Assembly (NCBI GenBank): GCA_019054805.1
Contig: JAHQIY010000003.1
Span: forward strand, 1,302,001 to 1,366,000
Direction of reading: 5' to 3'
DNA from: Brachionus manjavacas
Lineage: Eukaryota; Rotifera; Eurotatoria; Ploima; Brachionidae
Length of the DNA stretch: 64,000 bases
Shown here piece after piece: positions 10,139 to 18,232 of this stretch. The notes beneath the pieces were generated by a model that made no database searches, was not told the origin of the DNA, and was given only the letters and a program-made list of their open reading frames with translations. The position numbers and the translations under genes are program-made. The first letter of the stretch is position 1. Each line of letters opens with the position of its first letter.

Positions 10139-10447
10139 CAGTATGCCACAAAAAGTTAGAATCAAGTTGAAAAAAATAAAAATATTGTTTTTTTGCAATT
10201 AAAAAAATAGTTAACTATGAATTTTTTTCAAATAATAAATTTTTTAAAGTAAGACTACCTAAAAATCTAACAAAATAGAGAAAAAATGGGTAAAAATAAA
10301 ATAACTGATCAACAGAGATGGCAAATTGCATTTTTTTTGATAAATCAGACAAAGACTGAAAGAGAAATAGCCGAGTTAATGAAATAATGAACAAAAAAAT
10401 AATCAGAATAAAAAAAAAGTTTGACTCTAACTTTTTGCGACATACTG
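10139..10447 (+). mobile_element. 309-bp Tc1-type MITE
   Basis: The ends are CAGTATG(C/T)C(A/G)CAAAAAGTTAGA in inverted orientation, with TA on both sides (10137-10138 and 10448-10449). Size, TIR sequence and TA duplication identify a Tc1-like deletion derivative. It still holds the first 33 codons of the transposase. Confidence 0.9.
10286..10387 (+). pseudogene. Tc1-like transposase N-terminal stub (33 aa)
   Basis: ATG to TAA encodes 33 residues, beginning MGKNKITDQQRWQIAFF and ending EREIAELMK. This is the first helix-turn-helix of a Tc1 transposase (paired-like domain). Everything after the first HTH is deleted. It lies between the MITE's TIRs. Confidence 0.75.
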
Positions 10448-10616
10448 TACAGAAATATTCATTTAATCATTTAATCAACACTTATGAAAAAAAATTTTTA
10501 AAATCAATTTTTAATAAGAATTTTTCAATATGATAAATAAAATAAATTAATCAATTAAATAATCAATACTAATTTATTTTTCATTTAATTTAATTATTCT
10601 GGCAGCGGAGCAACAG

Positions 10617-11208
10617 GTAAAACCTTGTTTACGTAAAAAATTGTAAATTTCGAACATTTAACGTAAATTTATGTACAGAATAAAATGTCCGAAAAATTGA
10701 AATAATTTGGCACTTTTTAAAAAAATAAGTAAATTTTTTTTTTTTTCAATATTTATTTTCAAAATTATGTAAAAAAAAAAATTTACCATAATTTACGTAA
10801 ATGTTGGTAAAATTTAATCAATTTAATGGGTAAAAATGTTAAAAATGGTAAAATGTCAAAATTACATAAAAATTTTAAAAAGGTTAAAATTGAAAATATA
10901 AGTTAAAATTATAATTATTTTAAATTAAAATCTAGATAATAATTAAATTAATAGAAATCAAGGAGGTTGGTCAAACAATTTTTTACAATTTTTTTCTATT
11001 TTTTACTATTAAACTGATTACATTTTACCAAAATTTACGTAAATTATGGTAAATTTTTTTTTTACACAATTTTGAAAATAAATATTGAAGAAAAAAAAAA
11101 TTATTATTTTTTTTAAAAGTGCCAAATTATTTCAATTTTTCGGACATTATATTTTTTACATAAATTTTACATAAAATCTGGTAAATTTACGTAAATTATC
11201 GTAAATTA
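10617..11208. repeat. Long imperfect inverted repeat rich in TTTACGTAAA
   Basis: About 200 bp from 10617 (including AATGTCCGAAAAATTGAAAT and ATTTGGCAC) reappears inverted at about 11010-11208, with a central spacer of roughly 170 bp. The right arm runs straight into the right TIR of the 6537-11228 element. TTTACGTAAA-like words recur throughout and also appear at 14.96-15.16 kb. Confidence 0.75.
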
Positions 11209-11262
11209 CTAAATCCGGATTACCACTGTATACTAAATAAAAGAGGCCTAAATGCTGGCTGT

Positions 11263-11738
11263 AAAAAAATTTTTCTTTTATTTATAAGTATGTTGATAGT
11301 TAACTAACCATTTTTTAATAAATCAAATAAAAAACCACAACAAATATTTTTATTTTAAAGCTCAGTTGAAACTATTAAATTGGAATGATTTTCACTTTAT
11401 CTCTGTTTTTTAATAAATAAACAAATTAACGCATTAAAAAAGCATTTGTATTCTAATGAATTTGAAATTTAAAAATTAATTCAATAGTTGTGCTATTGTA
11501 AAACTATTTTAATTTCCATTGAAATAAAATGCTGAATAGAATGCTGAATTGAATATAAGAATAACTATCAATTCCATTTTTATACCATTTAACACGTTAA
11601 AGATTTATTTTGCAGACTCCATGCTTTGCTCTTTTATCATCTTTTTTGCTTTTTTACTAATTTAAAGTTTTTTTCATAAACTTTTATGGCTCACAAGAAC
11701 ACTTGAATACTTGAATTTGAATTAAAAAAAAAAGTAAA
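11263..11738. other. AT-rich 3' flank of the GPCR gene
   Basis: No gene seen. On the minus strand an AATAAA (11604-11609) lies 130 bp after the GPCR stop and could be its polyA signal. Confidence 0.4.
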
Positions 11739-12746
11739 TTAATGACCAAAAAATTTTCCAATTTTTGCTTGAAAATTGAATTCAGGATTGTAGAAAATTG
11801 ATAACACTGGAATAAACGACTGACAAGTCAAAAACAAGATTCTGATCACAGGCCTAAACTCCATAAACAAAACATCAAAGTAGCAAAAATTTCTATGTGA
11901 AGCCAAAACCATCAGAAAGTCAACAAAAATGGAACACAACGAAGCCAAAACACTAATTAAATTGATCAAGAAAAATTGTTTGGCAAATTTGAGCTCAATG
12001 GCTTTGGCTTTGCACAGTTCGTTTGGGCCGCTGGAACTAGAGGCCGAGTTGCTGACTTTGTTGTCCGCGGCACGCTTCTTCAAGTTCGACTTGCTTTGTT
12101 TTATCTTGCGCGATATCGACACATACGAAACCAGGATGAAAGATGTGGGCAGCACATTGCTCAAAAAATTGACCATCACAAAATTTATCACTGTCAAAAC
12201 AATGCTATCCGAGTAGCCTGGAGAACAAAAAAATACTGAATAAGTAGTGCTAAGGGAAAACTTAAGAATAAGCGTAAGAAGCAAAGCGGCCAGCCAAGTG
12301 CAACAAATTGTGAGAAGCAGGATTTTTTTTCGATTAATTTTGCGCAGTAGTTGAATGTTGTTCACAGATATGAAGCGGTAAATGGCCAGGAGTAGAATTG
12401 AGTATGTGCGCAAAAAGCGAAACACACTCCAGGACAATTCACTTATTGTGCATAGCACAATTTCCAGCGTGACCAAATTGCCGAATAGCAGGGTCCTCTG
12501 GGTAATGAAGGCCATGTACTGGAGCACATAGATAAAAGACACCAAGTTGACATGATGCATTAGCATGTAGGAAGAGTTGCGGAGTTTTTTAACATTGAAA
12601 ACAATGGCCGCGTAGACCAGGTGCACAAATACGCTCACAAATCTGACAGAAATGTCTATGTAGTTGGTGACCAAGGAAGTGTTGGACACTGCGTCGAAAT
12701 TTGCAGCACAAGCAGACACATTTCTAGCCGTCGAGTTATTGAACAT
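11739..12746 (-). CDS. Orphan rhodopsin-class G-protein-coupled receptor
   Basis: Intronless, 335 residues, with seven hydrophobic segments at about 28-50, 60-82, 97-125, 141-162, 181-212, 253-281 and 295-320. The N-terminus has three N-glycosylation sites (NNST, NVSA, NTSL). Cys99 at the top of TM3 and Cys174 in loop 2 can form the usual class A disulfide. The DRY position reads Y-R-F (123-125) and the NPxxY position reads NPEF near 320, both divergent. Loop 3 is basic and Ser-rich (about 213-248). The ligand cannot be read from sequence: peptide, amine and lineage-specific chemosensory receptors are all possible. Divergent codons and motifs suggest a fast-evolving, invertebrate-specific subfamily. 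It is transcribed away from PSPH across a 465-bp intergenic region. Confidence 0.85.
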   Translation of the reverse strand: MFNNSTARNVSACAANFDAVSNTSLVTNYIDISVRFVSVFVHLVYAAIVFNVKKLRNSSYMLMHHVNLVSFIYVLQYMAFITQRTLLFGNLVTLEIVLCTISELSWSVFRFLRTYSILLLAIYRFISVNNIQLLRKINRKKILLLTICCTWLAALLLTLILKFSLSTTYSVFFCSPGYSDSIVLTVINFVMVNFLSNVLPTSFILVSYVSISRKIKQSKSNLKKRAADNKVSNSASSSSGPNELCKAKAIELKFAKQFFLINLISVLASLCSIFVDFLMVLASHRNFCYFDVLFMEFRPVIRILFLTCQSFIPVLSIFYNPEFNFQAKIGKFFGH

Positions 12747-13211
12747 TTTTCTTTTCTTTTTTATTTAGCCAAAATTCTTCATTTTTAAAATAAAATTTTT
12801 GACGCTATTCTACTTTTAATTAGGGAGCCTTTTTATATTTTCAATCAAGATCATTTGTTAGCAAAGGATGTACATCATCAAGCTAACATCGCTTGGTTTC
12901 AAACTGACTGAGCGCTTTGATTTTGGATTTAAATGAGAGGAAAGACACGCTACCCGTAGTTCCTAGATTAGCTTTGAATCAAAAGCGGGCTCTGTTGGAT
13001 CCGTGCTAACAGTGAAAGCTAAGAGCCGAGAGAAATTTTTTTTCTTTTTTTTTCTCAATCGAGCTAGAAAGCAATGCGGCTTGTACACCCGATCCAAACT
13101 AACCAAAAGCACTTATGATGCAACAAGCACACGCCGAAAGAGTGTTCTTTAACGTGAAAATTTTTTATTATAAATTAAAGACTATTTTTTGTGAGATTTT
13201 ATTTTTGAAAA
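12747..13211. promoter_or_regulatory. Divergent intergenic region, GPCR and PSPH
   Basis: This 465-bp stretch lies between two ATGs pointing apart and must hold both promoters. About 12850-13140 is notably less AT-rich than the surrounding DNA (for example CACGCTACCCGTAG and AGCGGGCTCTGTTGGATCC), as expected of 5' UTR or promoter DNA under constraint. No clear TATA box is seen on the PSPH side. TTTTTATA near 12830 may serve the GPCR. Confidence 0.45.
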
Positions 13212-13993
13212 ATGAAGCTGATCGACACTAATAGCATACTTGAGTTGTGGAAAAACGCCGACTGTGTTTGCTTTGACGTAGACTCGACCGTTTGCCAAAA
13301 TGAGGCAATCGACGACTTAGCCGAGTTTGTCGGCGTTGGTTCCCGAGTCCAACAATTGTTAGTCCAACTCTAAAATTTTGATAAAATTTTTGTATAATTT
13401 TGAACTTTTTAGGACCAACGAAGCCATGGGTGGATCCATGACGTTCAAAGAAGCGCTCGCCCAGCGGCTTAACATAATACGACCCTCTATGGATCAAATA
13501 CACGAATTCAACAAGTTCCAAGACCACAAACTTACCCCCTACATAAAGTAGACTTTGATCTAGAAATCGTTTTTAAATAAAAAATTTTTTTAAAAGAGAA
13601 TTGGTCGAATTGTTGCACTCAAAAGACAAGGCAGTGTATCTGGTATCAGGCGGCTTCCGGATCGTAATTAATCAAGTGGCAGACTTGTTGGGCATTGACC
13701 GTAAAAATGTATTCGCAAACACAATCAAATTCGACTCAAAAGGCAACTATGTTGGCTTTGATGAGTCTGAGATGACTTGTGAATCGGGCGGAAAAGCCCG
13801 CGTCATAGAACACTTAAAGAGGACCTATCAATATAATAGAGTTATAATGGTGGGAGACGGAGCGACCGATTTGGAGTCGTGTCCTCCAGCCGACGGCTTC
13901 ATTGGCTTTGGTGGAAATGTAGTCCGGCATCTGGTCAAACAAAATAGTCCTTGGTTTGTACATTGTTTCAGTGAGTTAATAGAAAAAGTTTAA
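13212..13993 (+). CDS. PSPH: Phosphoserine phosphatase
   Basis: Three exons, join(13212-13357, 13413-13547, 13597-13993), give 225 residues, the same length as the human enzyme. Introns are 55 and 49 bp, GT-AG, and both splices restore the family sequence (RVQQ-LTNEAMGG and TPYIK-ELVELL). This HAD-family enzyme hydrolyses O-phospho-L-serine to serine, the last step of serine synthesis, in the cytosol with Mg2+. All HAD motifs are present: nucleophile and acid/base Asp22 and Asp24 (FDVDST), Ser111 (LVSGGF), Lys160 (SGGKARV), and Asp181/Asp185 (GDGATD). EAMGG and the cap region are typical. No damage is seen, so it should be active. The start is the first in-frame ATG and matches the usual N-terminus. 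Confidence 0.97.
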
Positions 13994-14022
13994 CATGTTT
14001 TTTTATTGTACAAAATTTTATT

Positions 14023-14028
14023 AATAAA
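14023..14028 (+). promoter_or_regulatory. AATAAA polyadenylation signal of PSPH
   Basis: AATAAA lies 30 bp after the stop codon, giving a very short 3' UTR. Confidence 0.6.
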
Positions 14029-14955
14029 ACTATAAAAAAAAGCAAATTTTTTTTTCTTTATTTGTTTGCAAAAAAGCATATAGTGCTTATTCACAAGTGA
14101 AGACTTTCTGCACCAAAATTTGTTAAAAAGCTTTTTCGAATTATTTTCAAATTATTTCAATTTGATAATAGTTTAAATTCAAGTCATGTCGATAATGTGG
14201 ATCATGTCGGTTTGGTGAACATTTTGAAAATTTTTTCAAAAATACTTTCTATTTGTAAAATTTTTTTAAAATGTATTTTATTGAATAATGAATTATAAAA
14301 AATTAATATTTAGTTTGACATAAAATTTTCCAGTCGTTTAAAAAAAAGAAATTTTATGTTAGTGTCTTTTAAATAAAAATTATTTAATTTTTTTAATTTA
14401 AATTTTTTCATATTCTATATTTTTTAAGGATACCTGTATAGAGTCACTTATACCTATTGATTCCTTTTTCATTTAAAACTTCTATTTAACGGTTATTTTT
14501 TGTAAAAATTGGTAAAAAAAAGTAAAATTTTTTTCCTTCTTTTATTTTAATGAGAATTTATCTATTCCAGAGATACATTGATTATTGAAGAATTGATTTT
14601 ATTTTTTTATTGTTTTTAAAAATTTTAACTAGACTAGGTTTCGAACTTTGATCATTTTCTTTTAATTTTTATCAACAACTTTCTCAACTTGACTATTTAA
14701 ACATATAATTTTTTGAGATATTTTATTCCAAAAATTTTAGAAAAAAATTTATTAAGAATAAAAATAATAAGTATTTTATAGATTATTCACTAAATTATAT
14801 GACTCACGCTCAAAAAAATATCACCAAAAAAAATTTTTACAAAAAATAACCAAAATTAACTTAATTTTTGGTTAAAAATAGTAATTTCTAAAATCGTTTA
14901 GAAATAAATAAAAAAAGAAATTTTAAATTTTCGATTTTTGGGGAAAAAGGCATTT
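14029..14955. other. AT-rich intergenic stretch
   Basis: No gene is seen. The last 150 bp contain loose TTACCAAAAATT-type words and probably belong to the degenerate TIR element that ends at 15159. Confidence 0.4.
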
Positions 14956-15159
14956 TTTCAAAAATTTTTGGCCGTTTTGAGTTTTACCAAATTTTACCAA
15001 AATTATCGTAAAATCCTATTAATTTACGTAATTTTTCCTAAAATAGCTCTTTTTCGCTTTTCGGATTTTACTTTAATTTACCTAAAATTTGGTAAAATTT
15101 TGTTAATTTACGGTATTTTACGTGATTTTTGGTAAAATACTGGGATCAAATCACCACTG
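14956..15159. mobile_element. Right end of a CAGTGGT-type TIR element
   Basis: The segment ends in ATCACCACTG followed by TA, an inverted CAGTGGTGAT end like that of the 6537-11228 element. It is filled with the same TTTACGTAAA and GGTAAAATTT words. LINE sequence resumes directly after the TA, so the element interrupted a LINE. No left end could be found. Confidence 0.6.
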
Positions 15160-15161
15160 TA

Positions 15162-15790
15162 TTTTGCAGTTATCCTCATAAAGAGAGCATTTTTTCTGAG
15201 TTTTTCTGGAAGGTTATAAATATAAATAGCAAAGAGAAGTGGACCAAGTTCAAAACCCTGAGAAACTCCACTTGTTACATCTATTCCTATGAAGCAAAAA
15301 GGATTTGATCCAATTGAGTAATTTTCTGTGATCCCATAGTTCTTCTACTTAATGAAGAAAGAACTTTTTTCCTCAACTTTCACATTACATCTATCACTCT
15401 TTTTAAAAATCGGAAAAATTTTTGCTTTAAATCCATACCTCCGGTACTGAACTTGACCTTAGTGATTCTTTAATTGTCAGGAAAAATGGCATAGAGACAG
15501 CTTATGCTCTATTCTTTAGAAAATTTTAGAGCTAACACCATTCAGCCCTTTTTGACCCGTCATTTTTACGAAGAGTTTCTAAAACGACCATTGCATGATG
15601 TCCTCATAAATGCCTATATTCCAAATGGCTTTAGTTCTTGTCAAAAAATTCGACTCGCTGATCTTATAATCTTTAGTGAAAGCTGATTGAAAATGTTCAT
15701 CAAAAATTTTTGCGATTTCATCTTTTTCATTTTTTATTGACAAGTCCTCTCTCTTTATTGAATGAAGTCTTAGATTTTCATTTATACCCA
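15162..15790 (-). pseudogene. LINE ORF2 fragment, linker and RT core
   Basis: On the minus strand, from 15790 downwards, the linker reads KNEKDEIAKIFDEHFQSAF. After shifts, the RT box reads TSGVSQGFELGPLLFAIYI, a mutated form of GVPQGSVLGPLLF. It stops just before the expected YADD box, where the TIR element inserted. Stops are frequent. Confidence 0.7.
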
Positions 15791-16173
15791 GTCAACTTTA
15801 TTTTAAAGGATCTTTAAAGAAATTTTAGAGAAATTTGTAGAGTTTTTTTAGAGTTTATCGTACATTTTTCTCTAAAACATCTTTTAAAGTTTCTTTTATT
15901 TATCTCTAAAAAGTCTTCAAATTTTTTTTTTAATAAAGATCAGTAAGCGGTATACATTTATTAAGGTCAATAAACATGATTTTGTGCCTCAAAATATTTT
16001 CAAGGAGCAAGATAGTAAAGATCAAAATCATGCCATAAAGCTAGATATCCAGTAAATAATAATATTATTCTATTGTTTATAATTTAAAGATAATGTATAA
16101 TAGGCAATTCAAATAAAGTAATATCATTTGATTATCACTTGCCAAATCCTAAAAATTAAAAAAAGATGATAAA
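15791..16173. other. AT-rich stretch before the LTR
   Basis: A cluster of TCTTTAAAG / TTTAGAGAAAT words around 15806-15915 is weakly palindromic. Nothing else is supported. Confidence 0.35.
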
Positions 16174-16448
16174 TGTTACCCTGAACAATCACTTATTCAT
16201 CAGCTTGTCAACTGATGCACAAAGATAAGAAAGAATTATAATTGTCACGTATCTCAGAAGTTAGACGCTTCGAAATGCTGACAGATACATTAAGCACTTA
16301 GCTTACATCTTAACTTAATTATAAGCTCGTGTTCTTGTCACGAGCATATAGGTATAAATAAGAATTCCATTCTTAGAACTTCAGAACGTTCAATAACTTA
16401 AATAAAGCTTTTAAAGGATTAAACATTGTTTATTATAAACCGGTTACA
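16174..16448 (+). mobile_element. 5' LTR of a degenerate LTR retrotransposon
   Basis: The proposed LTR begins TGTTACC and ends GGTTACA, near-inverted ends of the TG...CA type. It contains a TATA box (TATAAATA, 16353-16360), a 7-bp stem hairpin just before it (GCTCGTG/CACGAGC, 16325-16345), and an AATAAA at 16401-16406. A tRNA primer-binding site follows directly. No matching 3' LTR was found in the window. Confidence 0.6.
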
Positions 16449-16450
16449 AT

Positions 16451-16462
16451 TGGTAGCAGCGA
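16451..16462 (+). promoter_or_regulatory. Primer-binding site (TGGTAGCAGCGA)
   Basis: TGGTAGCAGCGA lies two bases after the LTR end and begins with TGG, complementary to a tRNA 3' CCA end. Position and sequence fit minus-strand priming of an LTR element. Confidence 0.6.
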
Positions 16463-16469
16463 TAAAAAG

Positions 16470-17715
16470 ATGATATTTTTTATGGTACCCATTTCAAAAG
16501 ATTACCTTGAAAAACTTAGTGTACAAGAGCTCGTACACTTAATAAAGACACAAAATGGGTCTTTTGAGAATGTATTCCAGAAATTAGATGACAACAGCGA
16601 ATTGGTAAGCTGTACAGAAGCTGAACAAATGGAATGGCTTCAAAATGTTCAAAATTCAGGAAAACCTAAGAAGTTGCTTATTGAGCTACTTTTCAAAAGA
16701 GCTGAGCTATTGGCCAGTATCAAAAAGATGAAAATAGAAGAAGATAGTTTTAGGAATATAAATCAATTAAAACTAAGTGAGGAAATAGCAAAAAGCACCC
16801 TTCAAGAAATAGCCACTTCATAAAAAATTTTAATACATGAGGATGTATTACAAGAAAACGTAGGATTCGGACTTAGGGAAACACGAATCATTAATTTTAA
16901 AGTCGACAGTAGATGAATGGATATACCTTGTAGAAACTGAGGCTAGGACCCAATGAATTATTAGAAGTAGGCTAATAGATTGCGTTACAAAACTCCTAAG
17001 AGGAAACGCCTTACAAATGCTTTAAAAACATGCAAAAAAGAGATGAATCAGTTACGAGGGAAAAATTTAAAAATCAATTATTAGCAAGACTGAAACCAGC
17101 TGATGTTCAGAGAGGGCTAAGATCTGAACTAAAAAGTATTAAATTAACGTCAAACTTTGAGGACAACATAATGAAATTCCAGACAATTGCAAACAAAATA
17201 GATAAGATAGATGAGTTCGAATTAGTCTGATTCTTTCTTGAAGCCCTTGACCCAAGAGTTAGGGCCGAGTTAGAGAGTAAAAATGTAGAAACGCCAAATG
17301 ATGCAATCCGGCATGCACGAGTTTTTACAAAAGGATTGAGCAATTTTAGCAAACCCACGGTTATCAACTATTCAAGACAAAAAATTTTAATCATAAGGAT
17401 AAAACCATCCATAAATGGAAAAGAATATATATCAAAATTTAGAGGTCAGAAATTTGACCACAATGGAAAAGAAAAATTTAAAAGCCAGAACGAGCTGAAA
17501 AAAAACTTAATATGCTTCGGATGCAAAAAACCAGGTCATAAAATTTCACAATGTAGGTTAAATAACAATAACAATAACTATAAGCAGTATCGTAATACAA
17601 GAAGGGTTAATATGGTTGAGGAAGTTTACAATGATTCAGACAATCGGAAAGAAAATCCAGAATTTGTGTACACATGTAGGAATAAAATAACCGTAAAGGA
17701 GTTACTAAACCCCTA
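16470..17715 (+). pseudogene. Gag polyprotein of LTR retrotransposon, broken
   Basis: Three frames in sequence. The first, 117 codons from ATG 16470, is a helical N-terminal region (LSVQELVHLIKTQNGSFENV). The middle (about 17030-17335) is capsid-like, with a single in-frame TGA between FELV and FFLEALDPRVRAELE. The last (17336-17716) ends in one CCHC zinc knuckle, CFGCKKPGHKISQC. The arrangement is that of Ty3/gypsy-type Gag. About 200 bp between the first two parts is frame-disrupted. No protease, RT or integrase follows, so the element is truncated. Confidence 0.7.
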
Positions 17716-18232
17716 ACCGGTTACATATATGCACAGTGTTTTTTTGTATGACCATAAAGTAATTAGCAATAACTTTGTTGTGGTTCGTGATAAAATAAGA
17801 GTTATGATGTCTAAACGTTACATTAATATTTTTTTTCATTTTAAAATCTAAAACTCAAGAAATGAACAAAAAGTTAAACATTTTCAAGAAAACATTAAAA
17901 AGAAGAGTAGTTTAAAATTCACAATTCTGAAGTCAACTCAAACTGGCAAGGACATTAATTGCAATGAATATGACTTAAAATGGGGAGACAAAACAATTAA
18001 TAAGAGCGATAATTCATCAATCATGATCGAGGTCTCAAAACTTTTGCAGTTTCCGGCAGTTATTTTGGCGGTAAAGTTTAAAAAAGCTAAAAAAGTCCAA
18101 GTCTGCAATTTTAAAAAATTATTATAAGTCCGTACTTTAACTTGACTTTAAACTTATGACTTTTTAACAATTGTATTAAAAAAAAAATTTCCTTTTTACT
18201 TTGATTAAAATATTGATGTAAATAAAAAATAA
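17716..18232. other. Unassigned stretch with a hAT-type repeat fragment
   Basis: ACCGGTTACA near 17717 resembles the LTR end but its context does not align well. At 18085-18180, AAAAAGTCCAAGTC and TTATGACTTTTTAACAA resemble the ends of the hAT-like element at 61323-62150. No gene is seen. Confidence 0.4.

Larger units (their letters stand above)
6537..11228. mobile_element. TA-duplicating TIR element with nested LINE and MITE
   Basis: The ends are CAGTGGTAATCCGGATTT and its inverted copy, flanked by TA on each side (6535-6536, 11229-11230), splitting a LINE relic whose two halves match a contiguous region at 26.4 kb. The element is 4692 bp; removing the nested LINE (6557-9637 and one duplication) leaves about 1.6 kb with no transposase. 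TIR start and TA duplication suggest Tc1/mariner-pogo. Inside are tandem repeats, a Tc1-type MITE and a long TTTACGTAAA-rich inverted repeat. Confidence 0.8.

Noticed and set aside
13228..13527. 99-codon minus-strand ORF
   Set aside because: It is antisense to PSPH exons 1-2 and runs through an intron.
14938..15135. 65-codon ORF
   Set aside because: Translation of the TTTACGTAAA-rich terminal region of a TIR element; low complexity.
17717..17727. ACCGGTTACA as the end of a 3' LTR
   Set aside because: The preceding 250 bp do not align with the 5' LTR; only the last ten bases match.
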